Assembly (NCBI GenBank): GCA_036521995.1
Contig: DATDGR010000032.1
Span: 1-17,545 of the forward strand
DNA: 17,545 nt
Direction of reading: 5' to 3'
Origin: Gp13-AA77 sp036521995
GTDB taxonomy: Bacteria > Acidobacteriota > Terriglobia > UBA7540
Both the position numbers and the translations under genes were made by a program. Below, piece after piece: positions 1 to 11,437 of this stretch; the first letter of the stretch is position 1, and each line of letters starts with the position of its first letter. The notes beneath the pieces are model-generated. The model did no database searches. It saw nothing but the letters and a program-made list of their open reading frames with translations, and was not told where the DNA came from.

Positions 1-106
1 ATAGTTTCGTGGAGCTTTCGCTCTCGGCTTCGCGGGACACTAGAAAACCGGCCACTGATCATTGACCACTGGCCACTGCCCTGAGAGCAGGAAGCGGAGG
101 AACACC
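1..106. other. region upstream of rpoC, no gene seen
   Basis: I see no convincing coding sequence here. If rpoB lies upstream, as is usual in bacteria, its end is outside the window or not recognisable in these bases. Positions 51-80 hold a short degenerate repeat: GGCCACTG occurs at 51-58 and again at 71-78, with a related CCACTG between them. The rpoC ribosome binding site GGAGG lies at 96-100. Confidence 0.4.
96..100 (+). promoter_or_regulatory. rpoC ribosome binding site
   Basis: GGAGG lies 6 bases before the TTG at 107. It decides the rpoC start, because the longer reading from 62 has no comparable site. Confidence 0.7.
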
Positions 107-4303
<4,197 letters not shown>

Positions 4304-4315
4304 TCGATCGCCGGT

Positions 4316-4386
4316 TGGCGGTTCTCGGCGGCAGTTCGTGGTTTGACGCAACCGGGAACCGCAAATCAACAAACCGGTAACTGCCG
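4316..4386. repeat. nested imperfect inverted repeat between rpoC and the next gene
   Basis: The outer arms are 4329-4345 and 4370-4386 and match at 14 of 17 positions (CGGCAGTT and GGTTTG pair with CAAACC and AACTGCC). A second pair lies within and beside them: GGCGGTTCTCGG near 4316 against CCGGGAACCGC near 4352. The right outer arm ends on the GTG start codon of the next gene, so a folded transcript could hide that start. No U-tract follows, so it does not look like a rho-independent terminator. It may instead be a dispersed intergenic repeat. Confidence 0.55.
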
Positions 4387-4679
4387 TGACTTGCTGGAAA
4401 TGCGGCCAGGCCGTTGAAATAGCCTCCGGCACGAGGCTAGGAAATCGCGAGACCTGTCCGGGTTGCGACGCCGACCTTCACGCCTGCCGGAACTGCCGCC
4501 ATTACGATCCCGCCAAACACAATCAATGCGCTGAGACGCAGGCCGAATGGGTGCGCGACAAGGAAGCGTCCAATTACTGTGATTACTTCTCACCCAGCGC
4601 CGTAGGGCGTACTCGCGCGCCCGCGTCCAGCGCTGGAGAAGACGCGAAGAAGAGGTTTGATTCGCTTTTCAAGCTGTAA
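4386..4679 (+). CDS. small zinc-ribbon-like protein, eight cysteines
   Basis: This is a 97-residue soluble protein with no signal peptide. Its cysteines come as CxxC pairs C3/C6, C24/C27 and C34/C37, plus C48 and C65, with ACRNCRHYDP in the middle. That pattern suggests a double zinc ribbon or rubredoxin-like knuckle; zinc binding is inferred. The last 30 residues look disordered and end in KKRFDSLFKL. The GTG start at 4386 puts the CWKC motif at residue 3, as in other small CxxC proteins I know, but no good ribosome binding site precedes it and the start lies in the arm of an inverted repeat. It follows rpoC by 82 bases on the same strand and could be cotranscribed. It ends 5 bases from the end of the convergent oxidoreductase gene. 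The specific function is unknown to me. Confidence 0.75.
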   Translation: MTCWKCGQAVEIASGTRLGNRETCPGCDADLHACRNCRHYDPAKHNQCAETQAEWVRDKEASNYCDYFSPSAVGRTRAPASSAGEDAKKRFDSLFKL

Positions 4680-4684
4680 GTCGG

Positions 4685-6172
4685 TCACAGCCAGCGGCCA
4701 GCCTCGCGCGTCGCGCGATGCGCCGCGTCGATTCCGCGCGAGGTGGTCGATACCGGACCCTCCGAGTCAGTGTTGGCGAATAAGACGCGCCCGCACGGGC
4801 GCCGCACGACGGGTTGCACCCCCGTGTAGGTTCCTGGCGTCGATATGTAGAGCGGGTGACCACGACGATAGATGTGCACTTCGACCGGATCGACGTTCGA
4901 GCCGGGAAAGAGCTTCTGGAAATCGGTGAGCACACGGCCGGCAAGATCGCGGCACGATTCTTCGGTCAAGAGCATGGCACGGTCGGCTTCGCGAAGGGGC
5001 GTGTAGAACGTCAGGATGTTCTGTTTCTGGCGGTAGCCCGCCTCGTTCTTCTGCACGGTCCAGTCGGCGACGATGAAATCCGTGAACGTGTTGCCGGGAC
5101 ACCAAGTGTCGTACCCCTTGTTGTACACCGGTTGGTCGAAGATCAGGTTGATGACCGGATACGGAATGTAGCGCATTTTCTTCATGGCGTCGCGTTGGGC
5201 GGCCGGAAGAGCGGCCACCAGGCGCCAAGTGATGAACTTGGGAGTTGCCATGATCACGGCGCGCGCGGCCAGGGCCTTCACTTCACCGCTCGGAGAAACA
5301 TAAGTCACCCGGCCCTCGCTCTTCTCCTGCTCCACGGCCACCACCGTGGCGCCCGCGATCATCTGCTCGCGGTGCACGGCCAGTAAACGTTCGGAGAGCG
5401 TGCGAGTGATGGCGCCGAGCCCGCCAGGCCAGGTGATGCGCGGGTCTGCCCGGTCGCTGCTGATCGACTGAAGTTCGGCGATGCCAAGCCGCGCAGACGT
5501 TTCTTCCGTCCTCGCGCCCCAATTCGAGGGCCCGTAGTTGTCCCACCATTGCCTGACCTCAGGTGCGTAGCCCTGGAAGTACTGGGAAAAGGGCTGGGCG
5601 TCGAGCTCGGCTTCGCGGCCCGCGAGCTTCACCGCCTGAAGGTCGCGACGAAACTTCTTGAAGCTTTGCCGGACGCTTTCGGGGTACGGCAGGTGATCGA
5701 GGCCGGCACGCCAGGTGTCGGCGACGAATTCGCCGCGCACGATGGTGGGATCGGGATTGTCGACGCGCAGCATGGGCAGACCCAGCTCCTTGGCGAGCGA
5801 AATCGCCGCAGACTCGTCCGTTTCCGTAAAGGCCGCGCCGGTGGCGAAGGCCTGTCCCTGGTATTCTTCGAGGTAGGCGTTGCCACCCCAATGCGGCTCC
5901 TTCTCGAGAATCAGAAAATCGCGATCCGCCAGCAAGCGAGCCGCCGTCAGGCCGCTGACCCCGCCGCCCACGATCACCACGTCGCACCGTTTTGACACCG
6001 GCGGACGCGGGAAAGTGTGGCCGTCGCGTATTTCATGGCAGATCACGTTGTGCTCGCCGTCGACTTCGGGCGTGGGCGAGGACTCGGCGCGCAACGCCAG
6101 GTCGATCGGGCAGCCGGCGGCGATCGAGCCGGCCACCACGAACCGTATGAAGTCTCTTCGATTGGTGCCCAT
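4685..6172 (-). CDS. FAD-dependent amine oxidase-like oxidoreductase with Tat signal
   Basis: This 495-residue protein belongs to the flavin-containing amine oxidase / NAD(P)-binding Rossmann superfamily. Residues 4-20 read NRRDFIRFVVAGSIAAG, a twin-arginine (Tat) signal, so it is probably exported already folded with FAD. C21 follows AAG, so a lipoprotein anchor is possible, but the -3 Ala makes the lipobox atypical. The dinucleotide-binding motif is DVVIVGGGVSGLTAARLL at about 64-81, with the ribose-binding acidic residue E90. WPGGLGAITRTL sits in the middle of the chain. The C-terminal segment, about 461-495, reads GRVLFANTDSEGP and resembles the second FAD-contacting region of amine oxidases. 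It lies 94 bases downstream of potC on the same strand, which makes a polyamine or other amine substrate plausible but unproven. Alternative roles are a carotenoid desaturase-like or other flavoprotein dehydrogenase. I see no strong ribosome binding site before the ATG at 6172. Confidence 0.85.
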   Translation of the reverse strand: MGTNRRDFIRFVVAGSIAAGCPIDLALRAESSPTPEVDGEHNVICHEIRDGHTFPRPPVSKRCDVVIVGGGVSGLTAARLLADRDFLILEKEPHWGGNAYLEEYQGQAFATGAAFTETDESAAISLAKELGLPMLRVDNPDPTIVRGEFVADTWRAGLDHLPYPESVRQSFKKFRRDLQAVKLAGREAELDAQPFSQYFQGYAPEVRQWWDNYGPSNWGARTEETSARLGIAELQSISSDRADPRITWPGGLGAITRTLSERLLAVHREQMIAGATVVAVEQEKSEGRVTYVSPSGEVKALAARAVIMATPKFITWRLVAALPAAQRDAMKKMRYIPYPVINLIFDQPVYNKGYDTWCPGNTFTDFIVADWTVQKNEAGYRQKQNILTFYTPLREADRAMLLTEESCRDLAGRVLTDFQKLFPGSNVDPVEVHIYRRGHPLYISTPGTYTGVQPVVRRPCGRVLFANTDSEGPVSTTSRGIDAAHRATREAGRWL

Positions 6173-6266
6173 ATCTAAGGAAATTCGAAGCTCGAAAATC
6201 CTGGCATCCCAAACTGGTAAGTTGCGAAACGCAAACGCTTGGATCTCACAGCTGGCGCCGGACCCA

Positions 6267-7064
6267 TCAGAGCGCCTCCTCCGGCACGCCGCTTCTTGTA
6301 CGCAGGCGATACCACACGACGATGGTGATCAGCGAAAATACAAAGATCAAGGTCGAAATGGCGTTGATCTCGGGCGTGATGCCCCGGCGCAGTCGCGACC
6401 AGATCTCGAGCGGCAGGGTGTTGTCCCGCCCGATCAGGAAAAAGCTGACGGCGATCTCGTCGAGCGACAGGGTGAAGATCAGTAGCGCTGCGCCGATGAT
6501 GGGAAGGCTCAGGTTCGGGAGGGTAATCCGCCAGAACGTCTGCCAGTAGCTGGCTCCGAGGTCGAGCGAGGCTTCCTCCTGCGCCCGATCGAGCACCTGG
6601 AGTCCGGCAAAGATTTCGGTGGTGGCCACGGAGATCAGCGCCGTGCCGTGCCCGAGCGTGATGGTAACCAGGCTCAACTTCATGCCGACAATCACGAAGA
6701 GCATCAGCAGGGACAGGCCCGTGATGATGCCGGGCAGAATCAACGGCAGGAGCACCAGCCCGCGGAAGAGATTCTTGCCCGGGAACGAGGTGCGGTCGAG
6801 CGCGAGCGCGGCGGGCAAGCCCAAGGCGAGCGAGATCGCCACCGCGCACACGGCCACCAGCAAGCTGTTGGCGACCGTACCCCAGATGGGCCCGTCAGCT
6901 ACCAGCATCCGGTACCAGGCAAGTGTCAGGTTGTGCGGCGGGAATCCACCCACGCCTTCGCCGTTGAACGAATAAACCACCAGCACCGCGATGGGGAAGT
7001 AGAGAAAGGCAAAGACGCAGAAGGTGTAAGCGGCGAGCCAGCGGGATTGGGGAGCTTCTGACAT
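6267..7064 (-). CDS. potC: polyamine-type ABC transporter permease PotC
   Basis: This 265-residue inner-membrane permease is the second of the pair that forms the importer channel. About six hydrophobic segments are visible: near residues 10-31, 62-88, 101-127, 130-155, 186-205 and 235-252. The cytoplasmic EAA loop EEASLDLGASYWQTFWRITLP (about 163-183) contacts the ATPase; the spacing from EA through G to LP is intact. I chose the ATG at 7064 because it gives MSEAPQSRW followed directly by the first membrane helix. The frame is open to 7220, but that adds 52 residues that do not look like a permease. The ribosome binding site is weak. In a normal potABCD cluster it would follow potB directly; here about 4.4 kb of other genes intervene. 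The oxidoreductase follows on the same strand. Confidence 0.9.
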   Translation of the reverse strand: MSEAPQSRWLAAYTFCVFAFLYFPIAVLVVYSFNGEGVGGFPPHNLTLAWYRMLVADGPIWGTVANSLLVAVCAVAISLALGLPAALALDRTSFPGKNLFRGLVLLPLILPGIITGLSLLMLFVIVGMKLSLVTITLGHGTALISVATTEIFAGLQVLDRAQEEASLDLGASYWQTFWRITLPNLSLPIIGAALLIFTLSLDEIAVSFFLIGRDNTLPLEIWSRLRRGITPEINAISTLIFVFSLITIVVWYRLRTRSGVPEEAL

Positions 7065-7197
7065 CTGACGCAGTGATGCATTTCCGCAGGTTGCGACTCG
7101 TTGGTCGCTGCCAGCAATTCGCTTGAGACCGGAATTCCCAAAATGCCATAATCGCCAATAATCTTGCCCGAAAGCTGCAACCAGGCAAGACTCTTGG

Positions 7198-7569
7198 TTA
7201 GTTGTTGCCGGCCGGGGCAACCACTCTAACCGGGATAGGCTGTTCGTAGGTGAACCGGCCGTCGCGGTTGAGTCCCGTACCGATGAGCCCCACTATCAGA
7301 GGAGTTTGCGCTGTAATGGATGATAACTGTACTGGGACTGTTAAATCAGGGTTGATACTTGAGACATGCACCGGCAATGCATTCAACTGAGAACTGACTC
7401 TTGACACATCGACCGGCAACGGGGGGAACAAGTCAGCCTTGACACCCACAATATTCACATCCATGGTTTCTTGAGCGTGCGCGGTCTCCTGGCTCTTAGC
7501 CAAGCAAAGATAAAGCAAGCAGCAAGCTATAACCGTCAAAACAACTTTGGTGTAAAGGTCTATTTTCAT
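7198..7569 (-). CDS. small membrane-anchored or secreted protein, unknown function
   Basis: This is a 123-residue protein that I do not assign to a family. Residues 7-24 form a hydrophobic segment after MKIDLYTK, so it is either exported with an uncleaved anchor or has a signal peptide. The rest is rich in Val, Pro, Ser and Leu (for example LFPPLPVDVSRVSSQLNALP) with a hydrophobic stretch LIVGLIGTGL near residue 90. There are no catalytic motifs, and the only cysteines are in the N-terminal hydrophobic segment. A clear ribosome binding site, GAGGAGA, lies about 4 bases before the ATG at 7569, which supports translation. It ends about 130 bases before potC. Two direct repeats at 7629-7668 lie just upstream. 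Confidence 0.6.
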   Translation of the reverse strand: MKIDLYTKVVLTVIACCLLYLCLAKSQETAHAQETMDVNIVGVKADLFPPLPVDVSRVSSQLNALPVHVSSINPDLTVPVQLSSITAQTPLIVGLIGTGLNRDGRFTYEQPIPVRVVAPAGNN

Positions 7570-7628
7570 TTCGTCTCCTCGCGAGTGAAACTTTCAATGA
7601 TCCCTTTCGAACCGCTCTGGAGGCTCAC

Positions 7629-7668
7629 GGTAAACTCAGCGAAGGAGCTGAGGGTAAACTTCGCGAAG
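7629..7668. repeat. pair of 16-bp direct repeats upstream of the 123-aa gene
   Basis: GGTAAACTCAGCGAAG (7629-7644) and GGTAAACTTCGCGAAG (7653-7668) match at 14 of 16 positions, start to start 24 bases apart. They sit 60-100 bases upstream of the start codon at 7569, so an operator is possible. No regulator is encoded nearby, and chance or a dispersed repeat is equally possible. Confidence 0.35.
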
Positions 7669-7700
7669 AATCCGCACCGGCGATCGAAGTGCTGCCCGTC

Positions 7701-8234
7701 TCACGGATGCTGGTTGATCATGAGATGAGCGTAGGGTGTGCCCGACCACATGATCCAGGTTCCGGTCTGTTTGGGCTTGTCCGGTAGCCCGCTGGCCTTG
7801 GGATCAAAAGGCCACATGATCATCCAGTGGGGCGGCTCTTTGATGGGCGTCCCGGTGGTGGCGTAGGGGTCGGTGGCGCTCCAGTCGGTGCCTCCGGCCA
7901 GCATGTAGATAACGCCAGGCACAGTGTTCGTCGGCTTCGGTTTGTGGGACATCCAATCGCTGGCCCATTGCATTGAGGCTGCGTCCGCGCACATGGCCAC
8001 GTCCCCGACCACCCCGGGATGTCCCGGAAAACAAGTAAAACCATTGGTCCCTTCGCGCAGGACGGTCGTTTTGCCCTGGTCATCCATATCCATGACTTTT
8101 GCCGCCTTGGCGACGTCGGGCGGCGCGGCCGAGAGTGCGCGCTTGATCTTGGCCTCCACAGTGTCGCCAGCGTGCGCCAACGAGCTGTGAAGGACAGCTC
8201 CCGCGAGTAGAAAGCCTAACCAACACCGTTCCAT
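7701..8234 (-). CDS. secreted protein of unknown function, aromatic-rich C-terminus
   Basis: This is a 177-residue protein with a clear Sec signal peptide (MERCWLGFLLAGAVLHSSLAHA, cleavage probably after residue 22). Mature residues include TTVLREGTNGFTCFPG with a Cys in the middle, a second Cys in VAMCADAASMQW, and a tail full of Trp, Pro and Met: PPHWMIMWPFDPKASGLP, then TGTWIMWSGTPYAHLMINQ. The two Cys may pair in the periplasm. I recognise the look of a conserved hypothetical family but cannot name a function. The ATG at 8234 is well supported by AAGGAGGG a few bases upstream. An extended -10-like TGTTAAGAT lies just above that, so it may have its own promoter. It sits between the potB fragment and the 123-aa gene. 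Confidence 0.7.
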   Translation of the reverse strand: MERCWLGFLLAGAVLHSSLAHAGDTVEAKIKRALSAAPPDVAKAAKVMDMDDQGKTTVLREGTNGFTCFPGHPGVVGDVAMCADAASMQWASDWMSHKPKPTNTVPGVIYMLAGGTDWSATDPYATTGTPIKEPPHWMIMWPFDPKASGLPDKPKQTGTWIMWSGTPYAHLMINQHP

Positions 8235-8313
8235 AATCCCTCCTTTTATGGTTTGATCTTAACAGTTCGTCCCAAAACGCTCGGACCTGTCATTCGAGTG
8301 GCAGACCATCTAT

Positions 8314-8523
8314 TCAGGCATAGCTCAACCTCTTTTTCGCCCACTGCACCAGCGAGATCAAACCCACCGCCAGCAGCAACATGCTGAGCGAGATTGCGGC
8401 ACCCAGCGGCCAATTATACGCGGCGCCAAAAAGGCTGACTACTACGTTTGAGATCATGATGCCACTCGGACCGCCGAGCAGCAGCGGCGCCACAAAGTCT
8501 CCCAGCGAAGGGTCACTCATCAC
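8314..8523 (-). pseudogene. truncated potB copy (C-terminal 64 residues)
   Basis: The segment 8317-8508 is a second copy of the 3' end of potB (intact at 11438-12292). By hand alignment about 21 of 192 bases differ, and 57 of 64 residues match, from SLGDF to the stop. It covers only the last one or two membrane helices and lacks the EAA loop, so it cannot work as a permease. An open frame remains from GTG at 8523 or ATG at 8520 (MSDPSLGDF), starting a few bases after the stop of the GloVer gene, with no ribosome binding site. Most differences are silent or conservative, which suggests the copy evolved as a full gene before it lost its front. It could still make a small membrane peptide, but I think it is a remnant. 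Confidence 0.85.
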
Positions 8524-8528
8524 TGTTC

Positions 8529-9944
8529 TTAGGGCAGCACCTGAAAATTCACGTCGCTGGTTAGCGTGCCGTTTGGAGTCACCACTTGAACCAAGCCCGT
8601 GGTTGCGCCCACTGGAACCGTAGCGAAAATCCGCGCCCCCGAAATCACCCTGAAGGTGGCCGACGTACCGTTGAAGGTGACGCTGGTCGAGCCAGTAAGA
8701 TCGCTCCCGAGGATGCTCACCGACGCTTTCACCTTGCCAAATTCAGGCGCCGTCTCCACAAACGGCCCGAGCCCCACCTTCAGCTCAAAGATGGTGCCGT
8801 ATCCACCGGCGCCCCCGGCGAAGGTTGCGCCGTAGAGGTTGCCGTTAGTGTCTTGGAGCAGCCCAGCGTCGGGAGTAGCGCCATTGGTGACGTTGAAGGT
8901 GTGCAGCGTCGTCAGGGTACCGCCCGGGGTGACTTCGAAGACCGTGCCACATCCGAGGTTACAGGTGCCAGATCCGTTGAAGGCAGTTGTGCCGTAGAAG
9001 TTTCCGTCCGTAGCCTGTATCAGCCCGCCCTGGGGAAGGCCTCCGTTGTCGCCACCGATTTTGAAGTCGTACACAGTGCTCAGCATTCCGCCTGTGGTGA
9101 TTTTGAAGATCGTCCCGTTGCTGGTGCCACTGCTGGGCGTCGTCCCATAAAAATCTCCGTCAGCGGCCTGGATGAGTGGCGCGACAGGGTCTTCACCGTC
9201 GTTACCACCCGTAAAGCTGTACAAGGTGGTCAAATTGCCTGCAGGCGTCATCTTGAAAATCGTTCCAAAGTAGCCTCCAAAGGTCGTTGTCCCATAGAAG
9301 TTGCCATCAGTCCCCTCAACCAGCCCCGCGTAAGGATCGGCACCATCCACGGAGTCAAAACTATGCAGCGTTGTCAGCGCGCCGCCCACGCTGATTTTGA
9401 AGACAGTGCCATACCCATAGCCGCCGCCACTGACCGTAGTTCCGTAGAAATCGCCATCCGTGCCTTGGACTAGGGCGCCGTAGGGGTCGCTGCCGTCGAT
9501 GCAATCGAAGTTATGCAAGGTCGTCAGCGTGCCGCTGGGTGTGATTTTGAACACCGTCCCACAAACGCCGTAGGCTCCGCCGCTCGATGTTGTCCCGTAG
9601 AAGTTGCCATCGCTGGCCAGGATCAGCCCTCCAAACGGATTCGCGCCGTCCGCACAGCCGCCGAGTGAACAGAACCGGTAAATGGTCGTCAGCCGTCCCG
9701 TCGTGCTGATCTTGAAGATCGTGCCGTAGCCGTTGTCGCCGCCGTGGACCGTTGTCCCGTACAGGTGTCCGTCAGTCCCTTGAACCAGCGCGGAGTAGGG
9801 ATTGGCACCGTCCTCATTTTGGAAGCTGTGCAGCGTGGCAAATGTCACCGTGTCCTGCGCGGGCGCGGCAACCGCCGACAGCATTATCAAGATCGCCGCG
9901 CCGATCGCCGCCGCCCATCCGTGATTTCCTTGCGCTTTCGTCAC
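8529..9944 (-). CDS. secreted GloVer-repeat protein with C-terminal TIG/IPT-like domain
   Basis: This is a 471-residue exported protein. Residues 1-30 form a signal peptide ending in AAPAQ. Seven tandem repeats of roughly 45-60 residues follow, each with the pattern DGxxPxxxLxxxxDGxFYGTT, a Gly-rich loop, then GTxFKxxxxGxLTTLxxF; the YGTT or YGAT core occurs seven times. This is the GloVer (Gloeobacter/Verrucomicrobia) repeat. Seven copies of a four-strand-sized unit suggest a seven-bladed beta-propeller (inference). Residues about 392-471 resemble a TIG/IPT immunoglobulin-like fold (SILGSDLTGSTSVTFNG to VVTPNGTLTSDVNF). The start is GTG at 9944 with AGGAGG 4 bases upstream. It is a paralogue of the neighbour at 10076-11344, sharing signal peptide, start context and repeats. 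The function is unknown; display or binding at the cell surface is possible. Confidence 0.85.
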   Translation of the reverse strand: MTKAQGNHGWAAAIGAAILIMLSAVAAPAQDTVTFATLHSFQNEDGANPYSALVQGTDGHLYGTTVHGGDNGYGTIFKISTTGRLTTIYRFCSLGGCADGANPFGGLILASDGNFYGTTSSGGAYGVCGTVFKITPSGTLTTLHNFDCIDGSDPYGALVQGTDGDFYGTTVSGGGYGYGTVFKISVGGALTTLHSFDSVDGADPYAGLVEGTDGNFYGTTTFGGYFGTIFKMTPAGNLTTLYSFTGGNDGEDPVAPLIQAADGDFYGTTPSSGTSNGTIFKITTGGMLSTVYDFKIGGDNGGLPQGGLIQATDGNFYGTTAFNGSGTCNLGCGTVFEVTPGGTLTTLHTFNVTNGATPDAGLLQDTNGNLYGATFAGGAGGYGTIFELKVGLGPFVETAPEFGKVKASVSILGSDLTGSTSVTFNGTSATFRVISGARIFATVPVGATTGLVQVVTPNGTLTSDVNFQVLP

Positions 9945-10002
9945 CTGCCCTCCTCTCGATCAAAGCGCCACAAGAGAATTTGAAAAGCTCCACGTTCGCG
10001 AG

Positions 10003-10068
10003 TCAGAAATTCACGTTGCTGGTCAGCGTGCCCCCGCGGGGTCACCACTCGACCGGTGCGTTGCTGGC
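10003..10068 (-). pseudogene. frame-shifted remnant of a GloVer/TIG C-terminus
   Basis: Read on the minus strand, this stretch parallels the last roughly 25 codons of the GloVer1 TIG domain: GTGGTGACCCCG, then GGCACGCTGACCAGCAACGT, then GAATTTC followed by TGA, against VVTP, GTLTS and VNF in the intact gene. One extra base in the G-tract puts its two halves in different frames. It sits just downstream of the stop of the second GloVer gene, which itself has no TIG domain. It is probably what is left of that gene's lost tail, or of a third copy. Confidence 0.65.
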
Positions 10069-10075
10069 GCCTCGG

Positions 10076-11344
10076 CTACAGAATGCTGAGCCTGAACACG
10101 ACTCCGCATCCGGAATCACCGCATGCGCCGCCGGCATCTCCACCGCCAGAAGCCGTTCCGAAGAGAAAGCCTCCCTCGGCTAAGAGCGGCGCACGCGGAG
10201 AAGCGCCGTCCGTTCCGCCGGTGAAGGTCTGAAGCACCGTCTCGTTTCCTGCAGAGTCGAGCTTGAACAGCACTCCACAGCCAACCCCATCGCAGGCGTT
10301 GAGGTCGCCTCCGTTCGCCGTGGTGCCGTAGAGATTCCCTGAGGCATCCTGAACCAGACCGGCGAGAGCGTATCGGCCGTCGGAACCACCACTGAAACTA
10401 TGCAGAACGGTCTCGTTTCCAGAGAGATCGAGCTTGAAGACAACACCGTAGCCAAACGCGCCCGCTTCATAGGTGGTGCCGTATAGATTCCCCGCCGCAT
10501 CCTGGACCAGCCCCGACTGGGGAGATGCTCCGTCAGCGCCCCCGCCAAATCGGTACAACACCGTCTCATGGCCCGACGAATCCACCCTGAAGACGACTCC
10601 GCAACCGTAAGGACTGCAGGGTCCGGTGCGATGACCGCCCAAAGCGGTGGTTCCGTACAGATTGCCTGCCGCGTCCTGGATCAAGCCCGCCGCAGGGGCG
10701 GCCCCGTCGGGTGATCCGGCAAAGCGGTAGAGCTCGGTCTCGCTTCCAGCCGGGTCCAGCTTGAACACCACTCCGCAGCCGGAGCCTACCACGTTGCATG
10801 GTCCGGCGTAGTTGCCACCAATCGCGGTCGTGCCGTACAGGTTGCCCTGCGCGTCCCGTATGAGACCGGCCATGGGATTCGCGCCTCCCGAAGACGGGAA
10901 GAGGTTATAAAGCACCGTCTTGAATCCCGGAGAACCGATCTTGAAGATCACTCCGCAGCCCATCGGCGAACAAAAGCCATCGTCAAAGAGCCCCCCGTAA
11001 GTCGTCGTACCGTACAGGTTCCCGGCGCCATCCCGAACGAGGCCCCCGGAAGGATAGGCCCCGCCCTTGCCGCGCGTGAAGTTGTCCAGCACGGTTTGGT
11101 GACCCGCCGGATCCAGCTTGAACACCACTCCACTTCCGTATGGACCACCCTCCAGGGTGGTTCCGTAGAGGTCGCCGCTGGAATCGGCGATCAATCCTGC
11201 CACGGGAACGGCACCGTCCGCGTTGCCTGTAAAAGTGTAGAGCACAGTGTACGTCTGTGCGGGCGCGGCACTCGCCGCCAGCATCGTCAAGATCGCAGCT
11301 ACCACCATTGCGGCCCATCCGCGAAATCCTTGTGCGTTCGTCAC
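10076..11344 (-). CDS. secreted GloVer-repeat protein without TIG domain
   Basis: This is a 422-residue exported paralogue of the gene at 8529-9944. It has a signal peptide (about residues 1-29, ending SAAPAQ) and seven GloVer repeats centred on LYGTTLEGG, LYGTTTYGG, LYGTTAIGG, LYGTTALGG, LYGTTYEAG, LYGTTANGG and LFGTASGGG. Five repeats carry a loop with two cysteines just before the GVVF strand (such as PCSPYGCGV and ACDGVGCGV), so disulfides in the exported protein are plausible. A seven-bladed propeller is inferred from the repeat count. It ends at CGVVFRLSIL with no C-terminal anchor domain, and a frame-shifted TIG scrap follows its stop. The GTG start at 11344 has a purine-rich GAGAGGGGGG before it, and the sequence around the start nearly matches that of the paralogue. 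A terminator-like hairpin separates it from potB. Function unknown. Confidence 0.85.
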   Translation of the reverse strand: MTNAQGFRGWAAMVVAAILTMLAASAAPAQTYTVLYTFTGNADGAVPVAGLIADSSGDLYGTTLEGGPYGSGVVFKLDPAGHQTVLDNFTRGKGGAYPSGGLVRDGAGNLYGTTTYGGLFDDGFCSPMGCGVIFKIGSPGFKTVLYNLFPSSGGANPMAGLIRDAQGNLYGTTAIGGNYAGPCNVVGSGCGVVFKLDPAGSETELYRFAGSPDGAAPAAGLIQDAAGNLYGTTALGGHRTGPCSPYGCGVVFRVDSSGHETVLYRFGGGADGASPQSGLVQDAAGNLYGTTYEAGAFGYGVVFKLDLSGNETVLHSFSGGSDGRYALAGLVQDASGNLYGTTANGGDLNACDGVGCGVLFKLDSAGNETVLQTFTGGTDGASPRAPLLAEGGFLFGTASGGGDAGGACGDSGCGVVFRLSIL

Positions 11345-11372
11345 CTGCCCCCCTCTCGATCAAGGCGCCGCT

Positions 11373-11410
11373 AAAAAGAAAAGCCGCAGGGGTAGAAGCG
11401 ACCCCCTGCG
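11373..11410 (-). terminator. rho-independent terminator-like hairpin after potB
   Basis: CGCAGGGG (11385-11392) pairs perfectly with CCCCTGCG (11403-11410) around a 10-base loop. Read on the minus strand the stem is followed by TTTTCTTTTT (11382-11373). It lies 28 bases past the potB stop, so transcription from potDAB probably ends here, before the GloVer genes. The element also resembles hairpin repeats common between acidobacterial genes, so it may be a repeat that serves as a terminator. Confidence 0.7.
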
Positions 11411-11437
11411 CTACGTGGCTTCACGGTTCGGCATGAA

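Noticed and set aside
62..106. longer N-terminus for RpoC
   Set aside because: The extra residues come from repeat-like intergenic DNA, and a better ribosome binding site supports the TTG at 107.
7065..7220. longer N-terminus for PotC
   Set aside because: The added 52 residues have no membrane or permease character; the ATG at 7064 is followed at once by the first helix.
8586..9473. 295-residue plus-strand frame across GloVer1
   Set aside because: It is periodic only because it is the complement of the GloVer repeats, and it has no signal peptide or start site.
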